From Paenibacillus sp. Soil522 (GTDB lineage: Bacteria > Bacillota > Bacilli > Paenibacillales > Paenibacillaceae), in the NCBI RefSeq assembly GCF_001428245.1, contig NZ_LMRV01000055.1, positions 62,001 through 126,000 on the forward strand: a stretch of DNA of 64,000 nt. The letters are read 5' to 3'. The notes beneath the pieces were generated by a model. That model was not told the DNA's origin, made no database searches, and saw only the letters and a list, made by a program, of their open reading frames with translations. Numbering within the stretch: position 1 is the stretch's first letter; each line of letters starts with the position of its first letter. This document shows positions 1 to 8,595 of this stretch, piece by piece. Position numbers and translations under genes: made by a program.

Positions 1-1
1 A

Positions 2-1231
2 TTATAGCGGTCTGCCAGCTCGGCGAAACGGCAGCAGCATAATAGAAATACCGAGTCCGAGGAGCGCAAGCAGAGCGCAGGCCGACAGGGAAAACTGCCA
101 TAATAACGGTAAATCACCGGCTCTCAAGGCAACAGCAACGGCTTTATCCGGCGAGAATGATTCGACTGGCGCAAATGCCGGTGCGGCTGCTGGTACGAGT
201 AGAGGGTGCAGCAGGGACGTGGCCGGCTTCCAGAGCAGCAGCATGAATAGGAGGGCATGCAGCGCATGTGCGACTCTCCATGCAACGAACGGTAGAAGCT
301 TAAGGTCCGTTCCGGTAATGGAATAGCCTGCTTGTAAAATGCCGCTGAGCCCGCTCCATGCGAGCACGGCTGCGATCGCAGCGGCGTTGCCAAGTGTTCC
401 GGCTCCCGGCGCATCCCAGACAGCAGCTGCATAGGTACCCAAGTGGCCTTCAAAAAAGGCTTTGCTGATGAAGCTTAGTCCGGCTTTGTCCAGAAGAGAT
501 GAGAGAAGCGGCTCTGACAATTTGGCAAGAACAGCTGCGAAAATCATAAAACCGCCGATCAGCATCAGCTTCTGAACGCCGGCAGCAACGGCATCGCCAA
601 GCGCTTTGCCGAAGCTGCGGCCATCCTGCTCCCTGCCGAGGCGGAGCGCTTCGGATGCTCGCTGAAGCATGCCAAGGCCTCGCTCCGTATCTTTAGCTGC
701 AGTAGATTGCATATCCGATGCTTGGCCGCTTTGACTGAACAGCGTCATGAGAAGCATCAGCCATAGAGCAGACAGCCATACGATAACTGCAATGATCACT
801 CCGACAATAGGTTTGTGCAGAAAGCCTGCGCCAATGACGACGAGCATGAACAACGGGTTAGGCATATGGGCAAAGGCAAGCAGCCGCTGGCCTTGCTGCT
901 TGGTAACGAGACTTTTTTTGCGCAAAGAAGCAACCGCCTCCGCTCCTCCGGGATAGCCTCCCATCCAGCCTAGTACGAGCGCAAGCGCCGCTTCTCCCGG
1001 CAGCTTGAACAAGCGGTTCATTAATGGCTGCAGCAGTGAACCGATGGCATGCGCAAGGCCGAAGGCGGTAATTAGTTCAAATAATACGAGAAACGGCAGC
1101 AGGCCGGGAAATACGATGTTCCACCATACGGTTAGCCCTTGCAGCGAGGATTGAAATGCAGCATCCGGCTGAAGAATAATGGCAACGACAAGCAAGATGG
1201 ACAGGAACGCAAGCAAAACCGTTTTAGCCAA
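2..1231 (-). CDS. ylbJ: Sporulation integral membrane protein YlbJ
   Basis: A 409-residue polytopic membrane protein, close to the usual YlbJ length of about 400. Many hydrophobic segments alternate with short loops. A conserved GWMGGYPGGA stretch near residue 89 and an HMPNPLF stretch near residue 121 are typical of the nucleoside-recognition/Gate-type fold of YlbJ and SpmA-like proteins. In Bacillus subtilis YlbJ is needed for full spore heat resistance. What it transports is not known. The start is TTG at 1229-1231, preceded by AAAGGAG about ten bases upstream. The stop lies at the very edge of the window, so the gene is complete. It is divergent from the protease gene that follows. Confidence 0.88.
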   Translation of the reverse strand: MAKTVLLAFLSILLVVAIILQPDAAFQSSLQGLTVWWNIVFPGLLPFLVLFELITAFGLAHAIGSLLQPLMNRLFKLPGEAALALVLGWMGGYPGGAEAVASLRKKSLVTKQQGQRLLAFAHMPNPLFMLVVIGAGFLHKPIVGVIIAVIVWLSALWLMLLMTLFSQSGQASDMQSTAAKDTERGLGMLQRASEALRLGREQDGRSFGKALGDAVAAGVQKLMLIGGFMIFAAVLAKLSEPLLSSLLDKAGLSFISKAFFEGHLGTYAAAVWDAPGAGTLGNAAAIAAVLAWSGLSGILQAGYSITGTDLKLLPFVAWRVAHALHALLFMLLLWKPATSLLHPLLVPAAAPAFAPVESFSPDKAVAVALRAGDLPLLWQFSLSACALLALLGLGISIMLLPFRRAGRPL

Positions 1232-1442
1232 TGCTGCTCAACTCCTTTATTTCGCTGGGGAATATGAATGATAGGGCAGGCTGGTAAGCAGATTGAAGAC
1301 ATGAAGAATTGGACAATCGTATACGTTAAATAGTACGCATGCCGGGTGCCGGATAGACCACATGCGATCGCTAGTCCAGCAGTCGAAAAGCGATTTCGGC
1401 ATGTCTGATAGGGAAAACGGAAGTTTGAATGGGGGGTGACAG

Positions 1443-2495
1443 GTGCAAAAGCAACGTGCTGGTTTACGCAGAATGGCGATGATTGGTTTATCGACCGCAG
1501 CATTCATGTGGGTGATATTGTACGCTCCAACGCCCTATGTTGTTTATGAGCCTGGAATTGCCGTTCCCGTTAAGTCGATGGTATTGATGGAAGAAGGCGA
1601 TCGTCTGGGCGGCGGCGATTTTTTGCTTACTGCCGTAAAATTGACGGAGCCGAATTTTTTGCACACATTTCAGTCGATGTGGAATTCGAACATGGAGGTG
1701 CATCTCAAGCGGGATGTGCTTCGAGGCTATTCGAAGGAGCAATACGCAGACAGATTGAATGTTATTATGCAGGGGGCGCAAAATAATGCAATCGAAGCGG
1801 CTTATCGTTACGCTGGTTTTCCTTATGAGAGCAGAACGAACGGCATTGTCATATCCGATGTGCTTGTGAAGAAGAATACCGGGTCCAGCTCATTTAAGGC
1901 GGGGGATAAGCTTCTTGGAATTAACGGCGTTAAGCCGATCGGCAGTATGTCGGAATGGCTTGATAAACTGCAAAAGATAAGCAAGGACAAGCCGGTTCAA
2001 TTCGAGATTGAACGTGGAGGAACACGGCTTAATGTGATCTTTGCAGCGAACTTATTTCATTCGACGATGACAAACGAGCAGCGCTTAGAGGCGATTGGCA
2101 TCATGAGTTTGACCGAGCTCCGCAGCTTGGAGCCGGCGGATGAAGGCAAACGTCTCACAATAACAGCTGGAGATATCGGCGGTCCTTCGGCCGGTCTGGT
2201 CTTTGCGCTGCAGGCTATAGATCTGCTCTCTAAAGGGGATTTATCGGGCGGCCTTCGCATAGCGGCAACCGGCACCATAACCGTGGACGGGAAAGTCGGC
2301 GCGATCGGCGGAATTAAGCAAAAAATCGTCATTGCAAGCAGCGAGGGCGCCCAGCTGTTTCTGGCGCCTGCGGATAATTTTGAGGAAGCCGAGGCGAAAG
2401 CAAAAGCGCTTGGCACCCCGATGAAGGTGGTTAGCGTTAAAACGCTGAAGGAAGCAATGGATCAAATACAAGCCTTTCATGATGCGTCTACATAA
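1443..2495 (+). CDS. ylbL: PDZ and Lon-type (S16) membrane serine protease, YlbL/SepM family
   Basis: A 350-residue protein. Residues 12-30 form a single N-terminal membrane anchor. A PDZ domain spans roughly residues 133-200 (LGINGVKPI core). The C-terminal Lon proteolytic domain carries GDIGGPSAGL with nucleophile Ser249, and GGIKQK with general-base Lys294. There is no ATPase domain, so this is the membrane-tethered, ATP-independent type. Family members include Streptococcus SepM and B. subtilis YlbL, which degrades the cell-division inhibitor YneA. The actual substrate here is unknown. The start is GTG at 1443, placed five bases after a GGGGGGTGA ribosome-binding site. Confidence 0.9.
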   Translation: MQKQRAGLRRMAMIGLSTAAFMWVILYAPTPYVVYEPGIAVPVKSMVLMEEGDRLGGGDFLLTAVKLTEPNFLHTFQSMWNSNMEVHLKRDVLRGYSKEQYADRLNVIMQGAQNNAIEAAYRYAGFPYESRTNGIVISDVLVKKNTGSSSFKAGDKLLGINGVKPIGSMSEWLDKLQKISKDKPVQFEIERGGTRLNVIFAANLFHSTMTNEQRLEAIGIMSLTELRSLEPADEGKRLTITAGDIGGPSAGLVFALQAIDLLSKGDLSGGLRIAATGTITVDGKVGAIGGIKQKIVIASSEGAQLFLAPADNFEEAEAKAKALGTPMKVVSVKTLKEAMDQIQAFHDAST

Positions 2496-2524
2496 AAAGT
2501 TCGAGAACTCGCTGAAGTCCGAAA

Positions 2525-3772
2525 TTATTCAACCGTAACCGGCTTCTCCGTAAAGTCACGGAACAACGAGTGTGCGGAGGTTGATCCAGGGACGCCGAGC
2601 ATATAGACACTGCTCGCTTGCGTGTCCAGCTCCAGGTAGCGGAAAGGCTGCGGTGCCCGCGCTGCGCTAAGCAGCACGGGCAGCTTGGCGGAATTCCGCA
2701 TGCGCCGAAGCAGATGCTTGCCTTTTTCCGTAAAACCAAGCACTCTTATATATTCAACTCCCGATGCGAGCTTGTCTTGTGTGAAGTCGGCTTTGCTGTG
2801 TCCTAGCAGAATAGAGAGAAGCGCGCGCTGCAGCTTCGTCCGGGTGTAGCGCTTCGTTTTCAAAGCCTCCAGTATGTCTTCGAATTGACGTGATGCCAGC
2901 TGCGGAAGGGCATTCCGGATCCGGTGTTCTATGCCCTCGGAAATCTCATGCAATTCGGCCAGTTCCGAAGGTGTGCGAGTTACAATGGCATGAAGCAGAG
3001 CGCTTGTAAAATGCTCCCAGCTGATTGGGCAATGGCCTGCCGACCATTCCTGCTGCAGCGTACGCAGGGTTGATTCCGGCACGAAGGAGCGCGCTGCTTC
3101 AAGCGAGCGCTGCTCAAGCAGCAGCTTGCGAATGGCGGTTGCGCTTGCAATCATACTGTCGGTCGCGGTTTCCTGGTTATACTGCGCCTTCTCGCGGGTA
3201 ATGGTGAAGGGCTCCATTTTGCCGCCCAGCCGTTTCAAGGCAAGTAAATAATGGAGCGCCAATGTATGATTGGGAAGCGCGAATGGGAAATTAGCTGCAG
3301 AGGCATATCCTCGATCCGATAAGTAGGCGGTTATTGCGCTGCTGTATGCGCTTGGATAGCTTATGCCTGTTTGAAGCAGCTGCTTCAGGAGCGCCTTGAA
3401 GGCAGGCGGCTCATTCGCGACGGTTTCGGCTGCCTGCAGCAAAGGCTCAAGCTCACCGTTTTCCGTGCCGAAGCAGAAGCTTTCAACGACGCCTGTCGCC
3501 TCGAGGAGGGAGACAGCTCCATAGGCAAACCACTCGGCCGCTTGCGTCGCATAAGCGACTGGCAGCTCGATAACGAGATCACAGCCGCCCTCTAGCGCCA
3601 TCTTCGTTCTGGCCCATTTATCGAGCAGGGCAGGCTCGCCGCGCTGCAGGAAATGACCGCTCATGACGGCAACGACAGCGTCCGCCTGCGTTATTTTGCG
3701 CGATTGTTGTAAATGATACAAATGTCCGTTATGAAACGGGTTGTATTCGACAATGAGTCCGACGGTGCGCAT
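2525..3772 (-). CDS. tmcAL: tRNA(Met) cytidine acetate ligase TmcAL
   Basis: A 415-residue protein, the same length as B. subtilis TmcAL (YlbM). It acetylates the wobble cytidine C34 of elongator tRNA-Met using acetate and ATP. The N-terminus shows the nucleotidyltransferase signature NPFHNGH. It is followed by SGHFLQRGEPALLDKWAR and a CDLVIELP stretch. I chose the ATG at 3770-3772 because the protein then begins MRTVGLIVEYNPFHNGH as the family does. A longer reading frame continues upstream to 3883 but would add 37 unrelated residues overlapping the yceD promoter. An AGAGGG site precedes the chosen start. The gene is convergent with ylbL and divergent from yceD. Confidence 0.93.
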   Translation of the reverse strand: MRTVGLIVEYNPFHNGHLYHLQQSRKITQADAVVAVMSGHFLQRGEPALLDKWARTKMALEGGCDLVIELPVAYATQAAEWFAYGAVSLLEATGVVESFCFGTENGELEPLLQAAETVANEPPAFKALLKQLLQTGISYPSAYSSAITAYLSDRGYASAANFPFALPNHTLALHYLLALKRLGGKMEPFTITREKAQYNQETATDSMIASATAIRKLLLEQRSLEAARSFVPESTLRTLQQEWSAGHCPISWEHFTSALLHAIVTRTPSELAELHEISEGIEHRIRNALPQLASRQFEDILEALKTKRYTRTKLQRALLSILLGHSKADFTQDKLASGVEYIRVLGFTEKGKHLLRRMRNSAKLPVLLSAARAPQPFRYLELDTQASSVYMLGVPGSTSAHSLFRDFTEKPVTVE

Positions 3773-3876
3773 TCGTTTGACCCTCTCTCTGTTAATTGTT
3801 GGTTGTTTCACTATAGCATAGAGAGGGAGCTCAATCACGGATTGCTTTAGGTTTAGTGAAAAACAGTGTGAAAATG

Positions 3877-3906
3877 TTGACAAAACGGTATTCTGATAGA
3901 TATAAT
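3877..3906 (+). promoter_or_regulatory. Sigma-A promoter for yceD-rpmF
   Basis: TTGACA at 3877-3882 and TATAAT at 3901-3906 are both perfect matches to the housekeeping consensus, with an 18-base spacer. The promoter lies between the divergent tmcAL and yceD starts. Transcription would begin about 15 bases before the yceD Shine-Dalgarno. Confidence 0.85.
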
Positions 3907-3932
3907 AATCTTTGTTTGTTTGGGGTGATCTG

Positions 3933-4454
3933 ATGCAGTTTCATATTCAAGAAACAATGTCCAAAGGGTTAAAAACGACAGTTAACGAAGAGTTGGATGT
4001 CAGTGACCTTTTTAAAGGACGCCAAGATGTTTATCGCACGGGACCGCTCCGGGTATCGCTTCAGGTAACAGGGCATGAAGGCTTTATTGAAGCTGATGGC
4101 GAGCTTGCCATCGATCTTGAGCTTGCTTGTTCACGCTGCCTCGATCCGGTGAAGGAACATACGATTATTCCTTTCTCGGAAGTATTCAAGCCGGCTTCGC
4201 CCAGCGCAGAGCGCGATGAGAATTCGGATGAGGAAGAGAGTGACTTTATTGAAGTAGATGCGGAGAGACTGGATTTGAGGCCTTATGTGGAAGAAGCGCT
4301 TCAATTGTTCATGCCTTTTGCACCGCTCTGCAGCAATGATTGTAAAGGTCTTTGTCCCACGTGCGGACAAAACTTAAATGAGCACAAATGCAGCTGTTCT
4401 ACGGAGAAGATTGATGTCCGTTTTGCAGCGCTAAAGGATCTATTTAAGGAATAG
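3933..4454 (+). CDS. yceD: DUF177 / YceD family protein
   Basis: A 173-residue protein of the YceD (DUF177) family, which is almost always encoded just upstream of ribosomal protein L32, as here. The family includes plant proteins needed for 23S rRNA accumulation. A role in ribosome or rRNA metabolism is likely, but the reaction is unknown. Cysteine pairs are visible: CSRCLDPV mid-protein and CSNDCKGLCPTCG near the C-terminus, suggesting a metal site. The start is ATG at 3933 after GGGGTGATC. An in-frame TTG at 3912 lacks a ribosome-binding site. Confidence 0.88.
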   Translation: MQFHIQETMSKGLKTTVNEELDVSDLFKGRQDVYRTGPLRVSLQVTGHEGFIEADGELAIDLELACSRCLDPVKEHTIIPFSEVFKPASPSAERDENSDEEESDFIEVDAERLDLRPYVEEALQLFMPFAPLCSNDCKGLCPTCGQNLNEHKCSCSTEKIDVRFAALKDLFKE

Positions 4455-4491
4455 CTAAGTTGTGATTGAATTTTTGAAGGAGGTGTTAAAT

Positions 4492-4665
4492 ATGGCAGTA
4501 CCTCAGCGTAGAACATCCAAAACTCGCCGTGATAAACGTCGTACGCATTTCAAACTTGCAGTACCTGGCATGGTGAAATGTGAGCAATGCGGAGAGCTGA
4601 AATTGGCTCACCACGTATGCAAAGTTTGTGGATATTACAAAACAAAAGAGATCATTTCCCAATAG
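4492..4665 (+). CDS. rpmF: 50S ribosomal protein L32
   Basis: A 57-residue basic protein beginning [17 protein letters not shown], the L32 signature. Cys30, Cys33, Cys43 and Cys46 form the four-cysteine zinc ribbon, so this is the zinc-binding form and not the zinc-free paralogue. The start is ATG at 4492, preceded by AAGGAGGTG. It follows yceD by 37 bases and ends at a strong terminator, so yceD-rpmF is a two-gene operon. Confidence 0.97.
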   Translation: MAVPQRRTSKTRRDKRRTHFKLAVPGMVKCEQCGELKLAHHVCKVCGYYKTKEIISQ

Positions 4666-4681
4666 TGAATTGATGTCAGGG

Positions 4682-4717
4682 ATAGCACTTCATCACGCGA
4701 TGAAGTGCTATTTTTTT
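4682..4717 (+). terminator. Rho-independent terminator after rpmF
   Basis: A perfect 13-bp stem (4682-4694 pairing with 4699-4711) with a four-base loop, followed directly by a run of T to 4717. It separates rpmF from the fapR operon. Confidence 0.93.
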
Positions 4718-4780
4718 GCCGCATGAGAATGTTTTACTTGTTAATTCATAGCGCTAAAAACGATACTTTCTTGTGCTACA

Positions 4781-4809
4781 TTGCGCTCGAGCGTATTTTT
4801 TTATATACT
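4781..4809 (+). promoter_or_regulatory. Sigma-A promoter of the fapR-plsX-fab operon
   Basis: TTGCGC at 4781-4786 and TATACT at 4804-4809 with a 17-base spacer. The predicted start point falls near 4816, inside the FapR operator, so bound FapR would block initiation. Confidence 0.7.
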
Positions 4810-4812
4810 TAT

Positions 4813-4829
4813 TTAGTACCAGGTGATAA
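4813..4829 (+). promoter_or_regulatory. FapR operator
   Basis: A 17-base imperfect dyad, TTAGTACC-A-GGTGATAA. The left arm matches the FapR box half-site exactly and the right arm matches its complement at six of eight positions. It sits just downstream of the -10 box, the usual place for FapR repression. FapR is released by malonyl-CoA, so the operon would be induced when that substrate accumulates. Confidence 0.85.
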
Positions 4830-4939
4830 AATCGGGCAACATACAAATACTAATCGTGCTGATGCTGATAGGGCTAAGGCGCGGTTTAAATCGTTTATCA
4901 GTCACTTCACGGTTAAAGGCGGTGCCGAACATCGAACGA

Positions 4940-5536
4940 ATGCCCAAACGGCAGCGGCATCAGCAGCTTGCCCGATACATTGAAGAAAATCCTTTTATAA
5001 CCGATCGGGAGCTCACGCGCCTGCTAAAGGTAAGCATCCAGACCATTCGGCTTGACCGGATGGAGCTTGGTATTCCGGAGCTTAGGGAGCGGCTGAAGCT
5101 GATGGCCGAACGCTCCTACGACTCGGTTCGATCGTTGCCATTGCATGAAGTAATCGGTGACATTGTCGATTTGGAGTTGGACAAAAGCGGAATCTCGGTG
5201 TTCGAGATTCGCGAAGAGCATGTATTCTCAAGGACCGGCATCGCTCGCGGTCATCACGTATTTGCACAGGCGAATTCACTTGCAGTTGCTATTATAGATG
5301 ATGAAATTGCACTTACTGTAACGGCTGATATCAGATTTATCCGTCCAGTTAAGCTAGGGGAGAAATGTATTGCCAAGGCTTACGTCAGGTCCATCTCGGG
5401 CGAGCGAAGCAAGGCAAAGGTCGAGCTGTTTACGTATGTTGGCGATGAAATGGTGTTCCAGGGTAACTTTGTTATTTTCCGGTCCGCGGGAGATACAGAA
5501 ACGGAAGGAGGAAACGAACGTGCGGATCGCTATTGA
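4940..5536 (+). CDS. fapR: Transcriptional repressor of fatty-acid and phospholipid genes FapR
   Basis: An approximately 198-residue regulator. The N-terminal DeoR-like helix-turn-helix includes KVSIQTIRLDRMELGIPELR. The C-terminal hot-dog domain binds malonyl-CoA and contains the near-invariant HVFSRTGIARGHHVFAQANS stretch. FapR represses fatty-acid and phospholipid genes until malonyl-CoA builds up. The ATG at 4940 gives the family N-terminus, but its ribosome-binding site is weak. GTG at 4922, six codons upstream, is a possible alternative. Upstream of the gene is a FapR box, indicating autoregulation. The 3' end overlaps plsX by 17 bases. Confidence 0.93.
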   Translation: MPKRQRHQQLARYIEENPFITDRELTRLLKVSIQTIRLDRMELGIPELRERLKLMAERSYDSVRSLPLHEVIGDIVDLELDKSGISVFEIREEHVFSRTGIARGHHVFAQANSLAVAIIDDEIALTVTADIRFIRPVKLGEKCIAKAYVRSISGERSKAKVELFTYVGDEMVFQGNFVIFRSAGDTETEGGNERADRY

Positions 5537-6509
5537 TGCTATGGGCGGAGATAACGCTCCGAGCTTAATCGTACAGGGAACGCTTGAAGCGGCGGCGCAG
5601 TGGCCGGATACAGAGCTGCTGCTCGTTGGCAATACGTCAGTCATTGAACCGCTTATGAACGGGCGGAAGCCCGCTAACGTGACCATATGTCATGCGGACG
5701 AAGTCATCGGCGCCGACGATGAGCCGGTTAAGGCGGTGCGGCGCAAAAAGGGAGCGTCCATGGTTGTTGCCGGACAGCTTGTTCGCGAGAAGCAAGCCGA
5801 TGCGATGCTCTCGGCAGGCAATACGGGGGCTCTGATGACGACGGGACTTCTCGTCGTTGGAAGGATGGAAGGCATCGAGAGACCGGCGCTTGCGCCTATG
5901 ATGCCAACGATGGACGATGTCGGCATTCTGACGCTTGATTTAGGAGCGAATATGGATGCTAAACCGGAGCATTTGCTGCAATACGCAATTATGGGCAGTA
6001 TATATCGCACTAAGGTTCATGGGCTGGAGAAGCCCAGAGTAGGACTTCTTAACGTCGGAACCGAGGCGATGAAGGGGAACGAGATGAGCAAAGCGGCATA
6101 CGCCTTGCTGGAAACGGCGCCCATTCATTTTATTGGCAATGTCGAGGCCAGGGATGTTCTTAACCGTAATTGTGATGTGCTCGTTTGCGACGGCTTTGCC
6201 GGCAACATTATGCTGAAGGCGATGGAAGGCGCGGCAGGCACAATTTTCACATCGCTTAAAGACGCATTTGGTCAATCGCTAATGACGAAGCTGGCTGCGG
6301 CCATCATGCTGCCGAAGCTGCGCTCGCTCAAGAAAAGAATGGACTATAAGGAGCATGGCGGTGCGCCATTGCTTGGATTGAACGGCCTTGTTGTAAAATG
6401 TCATGGCTCGTCGGACGCGCTCGCCGTCAAAAATGCGGTAAGGCAAGCACGAAGCGCCATTCAAGGCCAACTGATTGAAACGATTGCAGCAGAAATAAAC
6501 GGGAAGTGA
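5520..6509 (+). CDS. plsX: Phosphate acyltransferase PlsX
   Basis: A 329-residue protein close to B. subtilis PlsX (333). It converts acyl-ACP to acyl-phosphate, which PlsY uses to start phospholipid synthesis at the membrane. The N-terminus MRIAIDAMGGDNAP is the family signature, followed by SAGNTGALM and CDGFAGNIMLKAMEG. The start is GTG at 5520, seven bases after AAGGAGGAA, inside the end of fapR. The overlap implies translational coupling with the repressor. Confidence 0.95.
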   Translation: MRIAIDAMGGDNAPSLIVQGTLEAAAQWPDTELLLVGNTSVIEPLMNGRKPANVTICHADEVIGADDEPVKAVRRKKGASMVVAGQLVREKQADAMLSAGNTGALMTTGLLVVGRMEGIERPALAPMMPTMDDVGILTLDLGANMDAKPEHLLQYAIMGSIYRTKVHGLEKPRVGLLNVGTEAMKGNEMSKAAYALLETAPIHFIGNVEARDVLNRNCDVLVCDGFAGNIMLKAMEGAAGTIFTSLKDAFGQSLMTKLAAAIMLPKLRSLKKRMDYKEHGGAPLLGLNGLVVKCHGSSDALAVKNAVRQARSAIQGQLIETIAAEINGK

Positions 6510-6518
6510 GTGTGAGGA

Positions 6519-7505
6519 ATGAGTTTACATCCTGTAGGCATTATTGGAACGGGCAAATATGTTCCAGAACGCATTTTAACGAATAAAGAGCTGGAAGCGA
6601 TGGTCGAAACGAATGATGAATGGATCGTCACGCGCACGGGCATTAAAGAACGCCGCCTTGCATCCGCGGAGGAGGCAACGTCCGACCTTGCTCTGCATGC
6701 ATCGCTTAAAGCAATCGCTGCGGCTGGTCTAACTGCGGAAGATATTGATCTTATCGTTGTAGCTACGATTACGCCTGATATGTTTTTTCCATCGACGGCA
6801 TGCTTGCTGCAGGAAAAGCTGGGAGCCAAGAAAGCGGCTGCTTTTGATCTGTCGGCTGCTTGCTCCGGTTTTATTTACGGGCTGGCAACAGGTTCGAGCA
6901 TGGTTGCAAGCGGCATGTACAAAAATGTGCTTGTCGTAGGCGCTGAGACGCTATCGCGCATTACGGATTATACCGACCGCAATACATGTATTCTGTTTGG
7001 AGACGGCGCAGGCGCTGTCGTCCTAGGACGGGTTGAAGAGGGCCGTGGATTCCAATCCTTCGAGCTTGGCGCGGACGGCAGCGGCGGAGAGCTGCTTAAA
7101 GTGTCGGGAGGAGGCTCCCGCATTCCGGCAACGGCAGAGAGCATCGAGACGAAGCAGCACTTCATTCACATGGCCGGCAATGACGTATTTAAGTTTGCCG
7201 TAAGGATCATGGGAGGCGCAGCCGAGGAAGCCTTGGTTAAGGCTGGACTTACGAAGGACGATATCGACCTTCTTGTCCCGCATCAGGCGAATATCCGGAT
7301 TATTCAATCCGCTTTAAACCGGCTAGACCTTTCTGCGGATAAAGCGATGATTAATTTGGATAAATACGGAAATATGTCATCGGCATCCATTCCGGTTGCT
7401 CTTGCAGAAGCTGTAGAGCAGGGACGGGTGAGCGAAGGCGATCGCCTTGTGCTCGTGGGCTTTGGCGGCGGTTTGACGTGGGGCGCTTCGGTACTTGTCT
7501 GGTAA
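6519..7505 (+). CDS. fabH: 3-oxoacyl-ACP synthase III FabH
   Basis: A 328-residue thiolase-fold enzyme that condenses acyl-CoA with malonyl-ACP to start fatty-acid synthesis. The catalytic triad is visible: Cys115 in LSAACSGF, His255 in VPHQANIR and Asn285 in KYGNMSSASIP. The ATG at 6519 begins nine bases after plsX. In branched-chain Bacillales this enzyme sets iso/anteiso primer choice. That preference is inferred from the family, not read from the sequence. Confidence 0.95.
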   Translation: MSLHPVGIIGTGKYVPERILTNKELEAMVETNDEWIVTRTGIKERRLASAEEATSDLALHASLKAIAAAGLTAEDIDLIVVATITPDMFFPSTACLLQEKLGAKKAAAFDLSAACSGFIYGLATGSSMVASGMYKNVLVVGAETLSRITDYTDRNTCILFGDGAGAVVLGRVEEGRGFQSFELGADGSGGELLKVSGGGSRIPATAESIETKQHFIHMAGNDVFKFAVRIMGGAAEEALVKAGLTKDDIDLLVPHQANIRIIQSALNRLDLSADKAMINLDKYGNMSSASIPVALAEAVEQGRVSEGDRLVLVGFGGGLTWGASVLVW

Positions 7506-7510
7506 TTTTT

Positions 7511-7526
7511 ATGTTTAGGTAAACAT
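7511..7526. other. Short hairpin after fabH
   Basis: A perfect 6-bp stem ATGTTT/AAACAT with loop AGGT, five bases after the fabH stop. There is no T-run downstream, so it is a weak pausing or mRNA-end signal and not a clear terminator. Confidence 0.35.
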
Positions 7527-7573
7527 CAAGTATAAAATAAACCGCGATAATCTTTCTTCTTATAATCGTTCTA

Positions 7574-7630
7574 AATTTCACCGCGTTCGAGCTTTGCCGC
7601 CGCTGGCCGGCGCAATGCGTATACGCGTGT
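7574..7630. repeat. Copy A of a motif shared with the rnc-smc intergenic region
   Basis: This non-coding stretch before fabD resembles 11984-12040 over about 55 bases. Both contain ATTTCACCGCG, then AGCTTT followed by GCCGCC, then a GG.CGGCG block and a CGT-rich 3' end. A GCCG/CGGC inner hairpin is possible in each. It may be a dispersed repeat or a structured leader. Two copies cannot decide between these. Confidence 0.4.
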
Positions 7631-7644
7631 CAGGGGGAAACGTA

Positions 7645-8583
7645 TTGAGTAAAACAGCATTTGTTTTTCCGGGACAAGGCGCTCAGGTAGTCGGAATGGG
7701 CAAGGACGTCTACGATGCATTTGATCGTTCCCGCTCGATTTTTGAACAGGCGGATGAAGCTCTCGGCTTCTCCTTAAGCAGTATTATATTCGAAGGTCCG
7801 GATGAGGCGCTGAAGCAGACAGCAAATACTCAGCCTGCCCTGCTTACCGTCAGTGTCGCCTTGCTTGCGGCATTAGAAGGACGCGGACTGAGGCCGGATT
7901 ATGTGGCTGGTCACAGCCTTGGAGAATACAGCGCGCTTGTCGCTGCCGGCGTGCTTAGCTTCGAGGATGCCGTTCGAACTGTTCGCGCCCGCGGACAGTT
8001 TATGGAGCAAGCCGTTCCGAGCGGACAAGGCGCAATGGCGGCAGTGTTAGGTGCGGAGCGCGGGACGCTCGCTGCGCTATGTGCAGCTATTACGGCTGAT
8101 GGCACGGCTGTCGAGCTGGCGAATGTGAATTGCCCGGGACAAATCGTAGTGTCAGGCACAGCCGCAGGCGTTCAAGCAGTTGCCGAACGCGGTAAGGAAG
8201 AGGCTGGCGCGAAGCGGGTCATTCCGCTTGAAGTAAGCGGTCCTTTCCATTCTTCGCTCATGAAGCCTGCTGCGGTTAATCTTCAGGCAACGCTCGCAAG
8301 CATCGCGATGAAGGATGCGATCGTTCCCGTTGTGGCTAATGTGACTGCAAATGTCGCTACAGCGGCTGACGATATTCGCAGCTTACTCGTGGAGCAGGTT
8401 TATTCACCTGTGCTATGGGAAGACAGCGTTCGCTATTTAATCCAGCAGGGTGTTGATACATTTGTGGAAATCGGCTCGGGAACGGTTCTTGCCGGCTTGA
8501 TTAAGAAAATCGACAAAAATGTAAGGGTCATTTCCATAAACAGCATCACTGCGCTTGAAGCGCTGCAGGTAACGGAACATTAG
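7645..8583 (+). CDS. fabD: Malonyl-CoA:ACP transacylase FabD
   Basis: A 312-residue enzyme that loads malonate from CoA onto acyl carrier protein. FPGQGAQ lies at the N-terminus, the nucleophile Ser91 is in GHSLGEYSA, and the partner His is in SGPFHSSLM near residue 200. The start is TTG at 7645, preceded by AGGGGGAAA at 7632-7640. An in-frame upstream extension to 7594 adds residues not found in FabD. It follows fabH after 139 non-coding bases that contain the repeat motif. Confidence 0.94.
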   Translation: MSKTAFVFPGQGAQVVGMGKDVYDAFDRSRSIFEQADEALGFSLSSIIFEGPDEALKQTANTQPALLTVSVALLAALEGRGLRPDYVAGHSLGEYSALVAAGVLSFEDAVRTVRARGQFMEQAVPSGQGAMAAVLGAERGTLAALCAAITADGTAVELANVNCPGQIVVSGTAAGVQAVAERGKEEAGAKRVIPLEVSGPFHSSLMKPAAVNLQATLASIAMKDAIVPVVANVTANVATAADDIRSLLVEQVYSPVLWEDSVRYLIQQGVDTFVEIGSGTVLAGLIKKIDKNVRVISINSITALEALQVTEH

Positions 8584-8595
8584 GATGGAGGCGAT

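Noticed and set aside
3772..3883. Longer N-terminus for TmcAL starting at 3883
   Set aside because: It would overlap the yceD promoter and add 37 residues absent from the family; the ATG at 3772 gives the canonical start and length.
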